The position numbers and the translations under genes were made by a program. DNA of 64,000 bases from Ignelater luminosus (taxonomy: Eukaryota > Arthropoda > Insecta > Coleoptera > Elateridae): assembly GCA_011009095.1 (NCBI GenBank), contig VTPC01090026.1:303145-367144 (forward strand). Direction: 5' to 3'. The notes below the pieces were generated by a model, which was given only the letters and a program-made list of their open reading frames with translations, had not been told where the DNA came from and ran no database searches. This document shows positions 21,191 through 32,140 of this stretch, one piece after another. How positions within the stretch are numbered: the first letter of the stretch is position 1; every line of letters begins with the position of its first letter.

Positions 21191-22168
21191 AAAACTATTA
21201 ATCTAGAAATGCAGAAGTACAGAACCAATTAACGCTGAACCCACTCAACATGCCAAGTTAGATGCAGCCGCGACGCAACGCAAATGCAGTTAAACCGTTT
21301 ACTTTATGCTCTAGCGATGGTGCTTTGATTTCGGCTGCTGCAGCACAATTGCCCTTAAATAAATCACTGTGGTCTGTACTTCACTTGCAAGAGAAGAAGT
21401 CTAACTGTCATTTAGCTAGAGCTTCTGCTTCAGTTTGGAGGCGTGGTTCGAACTTCAGCATGGGATGTGACCCGGTAAGTTACTAGTCAGTCAGCGAAAC
21501 AGTGCAGACCGCCCTCGAGTGTTATCGAATGTTGTTTATCGCAGATTTATTTGGTTTAAGAAAGTGTGCTTGAGGCGTCCATGAAAGTGCTAGTGCTATT
21601 GCGACAACCTGCGTTGGATTTATTTCGAAATTTGCAAGTAATCGGGACAGATTCACCAAGTTTGTATTTTATGGAGGGTTAAAGGACTTGCCGCTTTTAT
21701 TTGATTGTAACCCCGTCCAAACTAAAGTTTGATACCGTAACTATAACAATATCTCTTTTGTGTTCTCGTTTTAAACAGTTACGAGTGGCTAAACAATTCC
21801 TGTTATTAAAAATCTTTGTGTAATGAACTTTTCGGCTTAACAGTTTCGACTGGCAGTAATAAACACTCGTTTATTAACTTTGAGAAATTAAGTATGAAGG
21901 TGCATAGGTACCAGAGTTTTGTACTGGGACAGCTTTCTGCGAATAATAAACGGAACAGCGTGTCATCTTGTGTACCGGAAGTTGCGAAAAGGGTCAGTGT
22001 ATACCAAGACCGCCGTCTGTACCAAGCAAGCGCATCCATGGGAAAATTTTTGTTGCAGGTTTGACGAAACCTCTAGGTGAGGTGATTTTGTAACATCTGA
22101 TGATACCATAATCAGTTATTTTTCTTTAAGTTTAATAATCTTATATCAAACGCGATACGTTTGTTTTG
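21191..22168. other. possible 5' part of the gypsy element; not resolved
   Basis: Two open frames (21262-21486 and 21816-22064) have protein-like composition (Ala, Ser and Arg in the first; KVHRYQSFVLGQLSANN in the second) and sit just before the gypsy gag. I see no LTR pair. They may be leader or LTR sequence of the gypsy or an unrelated fragment. Confidence 0.2.
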
Positions 22169-22303
22169 ATTCCTGGAACCCATACAGAATTGTGACATCT
22201 TCTGGCAATACATAAGTCTTCTTTGTTGAGTGTTTGAGTTAATTTCAGGGTTCGGCGTTCGAGCTGCTATAAGCACAACGCTTTGATCTGCACGGGTATA
22301 AGG
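22169..22303 (+). repeat. direct duplicate of the gypsy protease segment, copy A
   Basis: It shares long blocks with 23900-24060 in the same orientation: ATTGTGACATCTTCTGGCAA against ATTGTAACATCTTCAGGCAA, AGTCTTCTTTGTTGA against AGTCTTCTTTATTGA, CGGCGTTCGAGCTGC in both, and TTTGATCTGCACGGGTATAAGG against TTTGATCTGCACAGGCATAAGG. Copy A lacks about 24 nt present in copy B. Confidence 0.65.
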
Positions 22304-22513
22304 AAAAAACTCAGAAAAGACGCTGAGACCTTAACATTTTCAAACGTTTTGACCTCTATCGTTTGGAAATTGATGCCTTAAGGTCTGTTTTTGTCTTTTA
22401 GTGTACAGTCTAGCTTTTTAGGTGAATTTCCAGTTTTTGTTTAGAAGATCTGCAGTTTTGTTGGTCCATATTGACCCTTGTTTATTTAATTTTAGTTTTT
22501 TGACTTTTACTAT

Positions 22514-23920
22514 ATGAGTGTGGACAAGCTAACTCGCGAAGAGTTACAGTATGAGTTGACCATTCGTGGGTGTAATCATCAAGCTGGCACCACTGCGCTA
22601 GAAAAGAGTTTGAGAGAGGTTCTTAGAATAGAAGCTTCTAGAGATGTGTTGAAACGTCCTGAGTATCCATTTTCTTACGAGAATGACTTCGAATGTGGGT
22701 CCTTAGAAATCGAAGCTCTTAGAGATTTGGTCCGAAACTTAGGCCCGGATTCCCAACCACCGTCGATTAAGACAAGTTTCTCCATTTGTTGGGACGCTTA
22801 CACAATGTTGTTGTCAAGATCCCCGAGGAGACTACAAAAAGAGATGAGTTGACTTTATCGATTTTACTTCTGCATTCGTCAGTATGTCATCTGATACCAG
22901 AAGTGCACAAACTACTGCTACTGCTTCGGATCTAGGTCTTCTTCTGTTCATCAGATATATTTCAACCCTAATCCTGTGGCCAAATGTGGTTTAAAGTTTA
23001 CTGGTGAGTAAACCCAGAGTGGAGTGCATTCTTAGAGAAAGTGGAAGAATTAAGTAGGGCTAGGAATGTTATTTTTGGACCAATTGTTTATTGAGGCCTA
23101 TGATCTATTTTCAAGCAGAGCACTTATTTGGTATAGGGTCAATAGAGATTTTGTTACCAATTGAAAAGAATTAAAAATTGTTTGGCGTAGGAACTGTTTG
23201 CCGTTAGACTGTGATAATAGTGTTTTGTAGAAAATTAATTAACGCACCCAAGGCCCAGATGAGATTGTGGGCATGTATATCGCCATCATGTACGGTATAA
23301 TATGCTTTCTTCTTTCGGAAGAAAAACAGTTGAAGATTCTTTACCGTAACATCGCTCCCTTCTATCACTCGCAGTTAGGTTTAACTAAGTTGTTTTCCGT
23401 ACAAGATCTAAAGGAATTTGGTCGTATCGTCGAGGAAAGGCGTAGTGACATTGATAATTATTATATTCCTTCGACCAGAAAAAGACTGATTTAAAACCTG
23501 ACCTTGCTTATATTGCTGGTAGTTGCTTCTGTAGAACCAAGTCTTTGAAATTCAAAGCCGACCCGAAATGTTGGAATTGCAAAGTTCCAGGTCATCTATT
23601 CTCGTCTTGCCCTAAGGCGAAGGGTAACAAATTTTGTCTTCGCTGTGGGAAACCTGATGTTACCGTGACTACATGTCCTAAGTGTTCTCGTTCATCTTAA
23701 GGAAACGCTTCGGGAAGACAATGAATGGTCGTGTGTGTCTTTGCAAATCTTTGGAAATTCGATCAGACCCAATCTCGTAAACAATTCTAATAATCGTCAC
23801 TTAGCTCGTACTCATGTTTTATTGGACTATGTTTTCGAGGGTAATAAAAGACCTTACTCGACTGTTGATATTATAGCAAAATCCATCTACGCTTTGTTAG
23901 ATTCTGGCACCCATACCTAA
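22514..23920 (+). pseudogene. Ty3/gypsy gag with zinc knuckles and start of protease
   Basis: The ATG at 22514 opens MSVDKLTREELQYELTIRGC, then ETS-like helical gag text, open to 22852. After stops, the retrotransposon-gag core is readable: AYDLFSSRALIWYRVNRDFV (about 23095-23155), LPLDCDN, RTQGPDEIVGMYIAIM (23240-23290), LKILYRNIAPFYHSQLGLT (23330-23385). Two CCHC-like knuckles follow: CWNCKVPGHLFSSCP (from 23569) and CLRCGKPDVTVTTCPKC. The last block ends IYALLDSGTHT, the aspartic protease DSG motif (to 23920), followed by a stop. Reverse transcriptase and integrase are missing here. Several frameshifts; it is dead. Confidence 0.7.
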
Positions 23921-24060
23921 TTGTAACATCTTCAGGCAATACGTAAGTCTTCTTTATTGACTTTTTGAGCTAATTTTAGGGTAAGTTATCTGCGAACCCA
24001 TGCCATCTCCGGCGTTCGAGCTGCCGCGTGCACCACATTTTGATCTGCACAGGCATAAGG
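23900..24060 (+). repeat. direct duplicate of the gypsy protease segment, copy B
   Basis: The partner of 22169-22303, continuous with the protease DSG codons. It contains GTAAGTCTTCTTT...TTTTAG, a 38-nt span with intron-like borders, in the same place as in copy A. Confidence 0.6.
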
Positions 24061-26150
24061 CCTCTTGACTAGATTTTGTCCATAACAGATTTATAAGAAG
24101 ATCAGGCGGTACACTGCACGTTGTATACGGAATGGTGTCATGTGGATTGTACATCATCTGCGACTTTTGTCTATAGCTCTCACAGAAGAAAAAGTGAAAT
24201 GGACCTCGCATAGCGTATATTTAATATGCTTTGTTTACAAGCTAACAACGTTGATGGCGAGGTGCGGTCAAGACTAAGGAAGAAGGTAGCTAGAGAGAGT
24301 ATGGTGGAAGTAAGTGAGGTTAGTTACTCCATATCGGAGTCAACACGCAGTGGTTTGCCTAGACTGCGATCTATTGTTGGCGGACGGAAAATGTAAATAT
24401 ATGAGTCCATTTCGATTTATCGTCTGTGATAGCTCTACTATAAAAATGTTTTTATTTCATAATTAAGATATATTTTTAAATTTTTTGTTTGAGTTTTAAT
24501 AATAAATATTATAAAGATTTTCATAATGTTGTATTTATGTGCAGGTAATGTCGAATATATCCGACATTCACACCACTCTATTACTCGGAACTACTTGGCC
24601 CTTTTAGTTGTGTGTCTACTTAGTGTTTTAGTAATTGGTACGAATAGAATCGCACTTCAAAAACACAAATTCCCTATGATTCTCAAATTACCCTTGAGCA
24701 AGGTCTAACACGATATTTTATAAAAATGAAAACTTACTTCTCTTTATCTAAAGAAAACACAGATTGATAGTATCTGACATTCACCGCCTTTACCACGAAA
24801 GTTACAACAGAAAGTGGGATGACCGTCACTGTCGTTAATTGTCCCACTGGATTAGATTAACTGTAGAATTGTTCGTGAAGTGTTATATTAACTTACATTG
24901 AGTATATAATATTGAGCTATAAACTACTCAAATTGGACTGTTATAATGGATTTTTTTGTTTTGTTTTCGCCTAAATAGAAAAAGAATAGATCAAATCCAA
25001 TTCCAAAGCTTCAAAAACCCCAACAGAAATATTAAATTTTCACTAACACTACGTAAGGGCGCTAATTAAAATACATAAGCGAAACAAACCACCTTTTTTA
25101 ACTAACAACATATTTACACTTGCAGAAATTGCAAATTTCACAAAGAAAATAATACTTTAAAAATAAATATTTTGTTATGAACCTCTCCTACGTAAAAGAG
25201 GCATGGTGATAATGTGTAGCAAGCAAGAGATGGGTACGCGAATATATAAGGATTTTAAAGGACCTGGTTGCGTAATTTCTAATTAAGGCAAAATGATGCT
25301 ATAAATACCATATTGCCTTTGATATTAATAACTTTAATTTAAACTCAAAATATAACACGTATCTGACCTTCTCTGAACTGGGGGACGTCAGTGTTTATAA
25401 AGATGACGGTATGAAAAGAATCAACCTGCCTTACAGCAAAGCAGCTTGTGGATTTCGTAAAAGAAATTGTTTCCCCCCTGTCTCTCCTACTAACCTCGAG
25501 AAGAATGCCCACACATTCTCTGTATAAACCGAGAGATGACGTGCATTAAGGGTTAGAATATATTTATATACGGATTCCAACAGTAAAAAAGTTCTATCCA
25601 ATTTTGAATGTCACTGTAATACCTTGCGTATACCAGTTAGGGAATACACGGCGACGTACCTACTTCACCTAGTTAAGTACTGCTGGTTCCATTTAAAATA
25701 TTCAAGAAATTTTTAAAAGATGAATTCTTGTATTCTTTTCAGCAGCTTGTTTTAATTAAAATCTTGTAAAATAGTATTAAAAGCATTTTTTTACGTATAA
25801 CTCCGGCACGTCAAAATTACAGAATAAAGAATCCATTTTCATTTAACAGCCCACGTTTAAAAATAAACTTTCAACAGCCACATTCAATTAACTTCAAAAA
25901 ATATACTTTACAAAAAGCAAATTTTCTAAAATCATTAACGAATGTTTGCCGTAAGAAATAAACAAGAAAGAAGCGCCCAGTCGTCTTTCATATCATCTAC
26001 AAAATTAAACATTCCAAATATTATTTGTTACAAGAGAGTGCTCGTTTCAATTATAACGAACAAAGATCTAATTAAATTATTTGGTCGAGCTAGCAAAGGG
26101 GGCGAATCTCCATAATAAATCAAGGAAGAAGAAGAGATAAGAAATTTTTG
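24061..26150. other. AT-rich stretch, no gene recognised
   Basis: 24240-24395 has a short Ser-, Arg- and Val-rich frame (SMVEVSEVSYSISESTRSG) of unknown origin. CGACATTCACACCACTCTA (about 24560) and CTGACATTCACCGCCTTTA (about 24775) are a loose direct repeat. The rest is AT-rich without coding signal or paired repeats that I can see. Confidence 0.4.
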
Positions 26151-26158
26151 AGGTTTCT

Positions 26159-26608
26159 TTGTTGAAAGTTAACAGAACCCTTATAAACTATAAACGAGAT
26201 ACTGCAAAGTCAATTCGAGAGTTTCTCCGGCTTAATCAGTATCTGCCTGAGGATCTAAAATTGAAGGAAATGTTATACTTGCAAAGACTCATTTTTCGTA
26301 GAATAGAGTTTCGTTACAAAAACCTGACCTTGTTAATAAATTCAATATTCGTTAATAATATAAGTTTTTTGAGTCGTTGGTTTCTCCACACGGCTTCTCT
26401 TTTTGGATTGTTTCTAAAGTTTCAGTCAAATTAAAGAAAAACGTATTACAGTTGCAAAGTTTAAATGAAATCCGATTGCTATCCCTGAAACAATTCCTTT
26501 GTCTACAAAGGGGGCAAAACTTCTTCGATAAGAAGACAAATCCGTCCACCCAAAGGACAACATCAAAAAGAGAACGTATTAATTATTTTCGTCAAGTCCT
26601 GAGGCTCT
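26159..26608 (+). other. unassigned open frames, possible gene fragment
   Basis: Two overlapping frames, 26159-26434 and 26377-26610, read EFLRLNQYLPEDLKLKEMLY, FRRIEFRYKNLTLL, then QLQSLNEIRLLSLKQFLCLQ. They are Leu-, Lys- and Arg-rich with a helical look, and a single frame change would join them. I recognise no family, and the high Leu/Lys/Phe content could also come from AT-rich DNA. Confidence 0.2.
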
Positions 26609-26610
26609 GA

Positions 26611-28955
26611 GGACTCGTTACTAAAACAAATAACGCTCCTTTGTGCGCTGCTTTCAGAAACATTAATTTCTTTCTAACCAGATATTTTTATGTTTTTTCT
26701 TTCTTCGTTGCTTATTTAAGCTTATATTGCAGAGATTTCTATTTTAACAAAAATAAATTGCCATTTCAGTAAACACACGGATTTCCGCAGATTCAACTAA
26801 GCAGAACCAAAAAGAACCTAAACGAACTAACAGATCGAAAATAAACACGCTAAATTTAGAACGGTATGCGCGTAGTTCTGTTTAACACAAACTGTACTTT
26901 CAATAAATATTATACAATAGGAAGCAGTACACAAATAGATTTGAGAGAAAAAAAACATAAATAGGAATTAATCCTGCAGTAATCGGATTTAATTTTTTTT
27001 TTAATCCAAAGAAAAAATTTGGAGCGAGGAGAATTTATGATGCTAGAGAGATTTCTTGCGATTTATTACGCATTGGGAATAATTATTTTGCTCGAGATTT
27101 TAATAATCGATTGTTTAAGTAAATTTTGCTTTAGAGACGTAAATCTTAAACTTCTGAAATTGAAAAATTCACTTTGTTCTTTTCCTACTTTCTGCAAACT
27201 GATAATATTATGTATTTTGACATGAAGATAATGAGCAAAGAAAACTGAAAACTTAACATAACGACTTTGGCCTACAATACTGATGTGTGTACGTCAATCA
27301 AAGAAAAAACAAAAGCTGTCGCTAGTGGTCATTTGATGGTCATTATTAACATTTTAAAGTCTCACTGCCAAGTTCACAAGTGGGTTTTTGAATTTACCTA
27401 TACATTTTCGTGACGAATTAAAAAGTAATATCGGCTTTGAATATATTCATTAATAACTGATTGCTTTTGAAGTCCATAGCTTAGCGCATTTTGCGCATGG
27501 AAATGCATCTCAATAGTGAAAATTTATTCAAAGCAAACCGAAGCTAGCCAAATGTATCAGATTCATCAAGGAACATTCTTGGAATGGAGAATTAAGTTTT
27601 TGGAATCAAATTCAATAATCAAAATAAACCAGAAATTTGAAAATACATAATTCAGAGTTGGACTCAAAATATTTAATACTTACATTAAAAAAAGAAACAA
27701 CTAGATTTTTAAAATGGCACAACTCCAAACCGTGCTAATTTTCCAAAAGTTTCTTGGCTAGACGGTCTGCAGAGTGAAGATGTGACCTTTGAAATATTCA
27801 GAAAATTTTATTACATTCCTTAGGGGTCTTCTATTTTGCCCGACATCAATCTGTTGTAATTATGTCTTGTAGCCTGTTGTCGAAAGTTTACACTTGATTT
27901 TCTTAATCATGTTTCAGAAAGACTTTCCTTACGCAATTTTGAGTTTATTGTCTATTTGTATTTTATGTGCCAATCTAGCTGTGCCATATTATAAAGTTTC
28001 AACAAATCTGTGCTGAAACTTACAAATTCTGAACTGGAAAAACACTCTAACCTTTGGCTTTTCCTCTCCAAGCAGATGAGAAAATATAAACGATAACAAA
28101 TTGAATATGTCTGGAATTTTGGACGTTATTGGAACCACCGAAGTAGACGTACCATCTGATAAAGACAACGATTGGCTAGTCTTTTACCGTCGGCATCTAG
28201 ACAGCACAGGAAGAATTTCATCAACTTATATATATTTGGCTACGAAAAACATTTGCAAGCCTCTCCACGCTAGAAGCGAGAGTTTACAAAACGATTGCGG
28301 CAGAAACTACGTACTACGTCACTATGAAGAAATACAAACCAAACCTCAACTAGTGTAAAAGATATCACAATTTTTTTGAGATGTCTGATATTATTAGCGT
28401 ATTTTAGCTTACCTAACGAAAAAGACTGAAGTAAAAGAGAAGATCTAAGAATTCAGCCGGTAGCGATCAGTAGCTATGCTTCGCTTAAGATGAAATCAAC
28501 TTTACATTTCCAAGACAGGGAAGACTAGCTCACAATTATAGTAGCGTATTAGACCTAGCATTTAACTAAGAAGTTGTGAAGTTTTGAGGTGCCAAAACGT
28601 GCGTCATCTACCACCGCTCATCTAATATGGTTGAGAGTTATGATTAGTTGTATAAATCTGAAATTCATCATTCTATCGGAATCAGAGGTAAGGATTAATA
28701 TTTTTTTATTTGTAGTTTGATTGCTGTTTTCTTTTATAAATTGGTTTCAATTCATTAATATAAAACTACAGTTGCGTAAAATGGCGCTTTAAAATATTAT
28801 TACATTAATCTTAAATAGTTATTCTTGGAAAATGATGACCTCAGGCATAGAAGTGGAATGGTAAGTAAATTTATGAATGTGCTTTCTTATTCGTTTAATT
28901 CTTATATTATTAGAATACAAAATCTTTATTTATTTAAATTCACGTAGACAAAATC
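26611..28955. other. AT-rich stretch with one unassigned frame
   Basis: Mostly A/T-rich without motifs. The frame 28101-28358 (MSGILDVIGTTEVDVPSDKD, RHLDSTGRISSTYIYLATK) has mixed, protein-like composition, with no family I recognise. The frame 27019-27225 is Leu/Ile/Phe-rich and probably chance. Confidence 0.35.
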
Positions 28956-28959
28956 TTTG

Positions 28960-30215
28960 GACAAAGTCTACCTTCGTCAATTCTCGTACTGTTTGAAATT
29001 TGAGACGTATGACATGTGGTCTAACCGAAAAAATGAGGATACCCCACAGATTTGACTCGTTTAAGGGTTTTAGAAGTTGTTATCTTTAGTTAACATATCA
29101 AAAATCTAAGCCGAATCGACTTTAAGTCAAACAAATTTGGCTACCGACAAAATATTCATTCCGGACGTGTCAGTACTTATACTACAATCGAAACGTCACC
29201 TGAAACATTTGCTCAGAAAAGAAAAAAAAACAAATGGAATCAATGACGAGGATATAACAGAGTTTCCACAACATGCATCAAGTATCAGTACATCAAGTCA
29301 ATCTGCTCCTTCTGTCTTAATATTCCCCCGAGAAAAGCTCAATCCTGTTCTTTAAAGTCATGCCTGTCCTGGATCGCTGCGTTTGTACAAAGAGTGTATG
29401 CATAATATCTGACCTATTGTTTGATTGGATCTAAGAATTTTGTTTCAAAAGTGAAAGCCAGAAAAGCAGAGCCTGTTGTTCCTTTTGTGGACGGACAAAA
29501 CAACCATAGTCCTGTGTTTGCCCCTTCACTGCTCACGTCACCTCAAGTCCCTAAATGTTGCATTTTTTGGGCCACTAGATACGTATTACTCTCAAGAAGA
29601 CTGCAAGTGGTAAATAAACAAACCAGAGAAAAATGGGCACAACTTTAGCTACAATCCAGAATGCAGTTTCTTGGTTTACGGCTCCAGGAATACCCAGTAT
29701 TGGTATTTGGTACACATCTTCCTTGAACATTTCTACAGCTCAAATGCAACAAGTGATCAGTTTTTGACGGAAATGGACGTTAGAGTCTGACCAAAGAACG
29801 GGAAAATAATGAAAATATTCTTAGTAAAGTTTCACCACTGCCTCAACTAGGAGTTTCAGACATAAGGAGGAAGCGTCCGGGCGAAGAAAGTAAGATTCTC
29901 ACATCATCTCTTGGCGAGAATAATAGACACATACTAAAAAAAACAGAACTTAAAAAACAAAGAAATCAAAAGTACGTTTGGCAAAAAAGAAGCGACATAC
30001 GCAAAAAAGGAAAATAAACTCAAGACTTTTCTATAGATGATAATGAGGCTGATGCAACCTGCATCTACTGTAATATCTTCAACACCTCAAAATCTAGAAA
30101 GACATGGTTGCGGTGCCAAAAGTGCAAGCTTTGGAATCATGTAGAATGTGCAGGAGTGTCTCCAAAATGTAATAGTTATTCAGGAAAGTGACAGGTTTTA
30201 AGACAAGCCAAAGAC
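28960..30215 (+). pseudogene. pogo/CENP-B-like element, C-terminal region with zinc finger
   Basis: The recognisable part is the tail: QLGVSDIRRKRPGEESKILTSS (about 29845-29910), a Lys-rich linker (KKTELKKQRNQKYVWQKRS), an acidic patch, and then a Cys/His finger, ATCIYCNIFNTSKSRKTWLRC, QKCKLWNHVECAGVSPKC (30055-30170). This layout is typical of the C-termini of insect pogo-like DDE_1 proteins (GKSxILTxTP, then a PHD-like finger around W..C..C..W.H..CAG). Upstream frames 29137-29355 and 29421-29648 are probably the same element's linker, but are not diagnostic. The catalytic domain is missing. Confidence 0.5.
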
Positions 30216-30448
30216 GAGTTCAGTAGAGACACTTTCTTGGCATGTTACTATTTTTCTAACACAATAATATCAACAGTATATTATGCAACAAATGCCAAAA
30301 GAGCAATTTTTGCACGAATGAAAAAGTTATAAACCGAACCATCAGACGCAGTCTACACTCGCATGGGTGTAAATATTGTTTTTTCGGCATGTGTTGCATA
30401 TGCTTTTTGTTTTACATCCGTGGCAAAAAATTTTCTTGGCACACTTAT

Positions 30449-30524
30449 TGGTGTCAAAAGAGACTTTTTTAAGCACCAATGCTCGAAAGTAATATTATGC
30501 TTAAAAAGGCCTCTTTTGACACCA
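30449..30524. repeat. near-perfect 26-bp stem hairpin
   Basis: The left arm, from 30449, begins TGGTGTCAAAAGAGACTTTT. The right arm, read on the other strand from 30524, begins TGGTGTCAAAAGAGGCCTTT. 24 of 26 positions pair, around a loop of about 24 nt. It could be a minimal MITE, or an expressed hairpin of pre-miRNA size. The sequence alone does not decide. Confidence 0.6.
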
Positions 30525-30789
30525 AAACCTATATCAAACACCACTACATTCAACACAGAGGTAGAAAAGAATTATTATTTGAATTTTTTTATTTAGAATC
30601 GTCTTGCCTGTATCTTGACTTGACTTGAGTTGACATAATCTTACAATTAATTAAATAGTGATTATCTAGTTAATCCTTATTTTAACCTTTGTTACGTGCT
30701 TTTAGCCAGTGGTTCTCAGTACAGTCGATTTTGTACACACGGGTGTTTGTTGAAGCAGTAAGACCGTGTAATATTGTGCAATAACCATG

Positions 30790-31175
30790 TTGAAAAAAAT
30801 TGGATTCAAACCGTCGAATGGCTGGAGAAATCTGACAAGGACTTTATAGAAAACGAAGTTATTTCGAATACCTCCGAACTTGAAGATAATTTGGAAGTTT
30901 AATGCTACCCAGACAGCTGTCAAGGAGTAAGCTATGATTTTTCTAACTTTGTATGCAGGCCCTTTTCAATGCAAATAGAGTGACGAGGAAAACAGCAAAA
31001 GACGAAGGTGGTGGTCTCAGGTTTATCACAAAAAACAGTACTAAGTGGAGCAAGATTTCACCAAAACCACGTCGTCGTTCAATTTACAACGTAGTAACCA
31101 CCAAACCAGACTTCAACGTGAAATCGAAAACCGCTGTAGACACTGATTGTTTCAAGTGTTTCTGGAGTGAATAAA
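30790..31175 (+). pseudogene. piggyBac transposase N-terminal fragment
   Basis: An acidic stretch, EKSDKDFIENEVISNTSELE (about 30825-30885), is followed by TKWSKISPKPRRRSIYNVVT and TKPDFNVKSKTAVDTDCFKC (31035-31165). The latter matches the basic linker W.K..P....R..NIV...PG.....A....P...F.LFF of piggyBac proteins. A stop at 31172 ends it. About 150 bp later the text turns into a pogo-type tail, so the piggyBac is truncated. Confidence 0.45.
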
Positions 31176-31339
31176 GTTTTTTGTATCATCTGTACGCCCC
31201 ATTAAAAAACACAAATCCTTCTAATTTTAGACAACCATGTGTTGCACAAATCTAGAGTTGTTAATTTTGCATCAGAAAACTATGTTGTAATTCTGTCAGT
31301 ACTCATGAATGTGAGCTTTACAGTCCGTTTAGTTGATAT

Positions 31340-32140
31340 TTTAAACGAGCTATTGATAAGTGGCAAAAGAACCATCCAGCAATAAGGGTTAGAGTATACG
31401 CTATTGGGAAACTTCGGTGAAGCATATCTAAAAGCTGCTGTCCCTGGAAATTCCATTAAAGGTTTCAAAGAAAAAACGAGCATTTCAGATTGTGATATAA
31501 ATGTTTTCTTTGATAGTGATTTCGCTACATCGTCCGTTACGAGTCGGGAAGGCAGTGATAAAATTTTGGAACCAAAAGCTAAGGCGTCTTAGCTGACTAA
31601 CACAAAACTAGAACAACTTTCTCATACTCCACCTTTAGATGCACCTACTTCAGAATTTCTCTTTTACAACACTGAAAATGAATCTTAAACTATAAAACAA
31701 GATTTGTTCCTCACACTTCTTCAACATCAGACCCATCTATTTTAGGTTTGGTTCATTCTATTACTTCAATCTTAACATCAAAACATTTTTCACTAAAGGA
31801 CTTACAACCAATATCTAAAGCTACTAGAACCAAAGTAACTTCCAGAAGTCTAAAGTTCTTACCTTTGGTCCTGTAAACTGAAGTCAAGATCAGTTAAGAA
31901 GACTTTAGTTAAACAGTTTGAAAAAGGAAAAGAAAAACCCAAGGAAAACAGTGTTGTCCTATTCCCGAACAAACAAGGTGAACCTTCTACTGATAATGAA
32001 ACTTAGTTCAAAATGTGTGAAAAGCCATTTTCCCAGTTACAAAGTAAGGAGCAATGGTAATATCTGTCAGCAATGGTCATATGAACTCTGTACTAGTTAC
32101 AGTAGAATAGGATTTTTGTTTGTGACATATGCCAGGTTTG
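31340..32140 (+). pseudogene. pogo/CENP-B-like transposase, C-terminal end
   Basis: AIDKWQKNHPAIRVRVYAIG (31350-31405), then NFGEAYLKAAVPGNSIKGFK (about 31410-31470) and FFDSDFATSSVTS (31512-31545), which correspond to the end of the DDE_1 domain of pogo-type elements (GxAYxxAATPxNAxxGFxxTGIxPFN...F.D.DF..). Then HSLKD/QPISKA and Lys-rich text (31790-31950), and finally KMCEKPFSQLQSKEQW and FVCDIC (32005-32140), a degraded Cys finger like the one at 30055-30170. Stops and frameshifts throughout. Confidence 0.5.
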
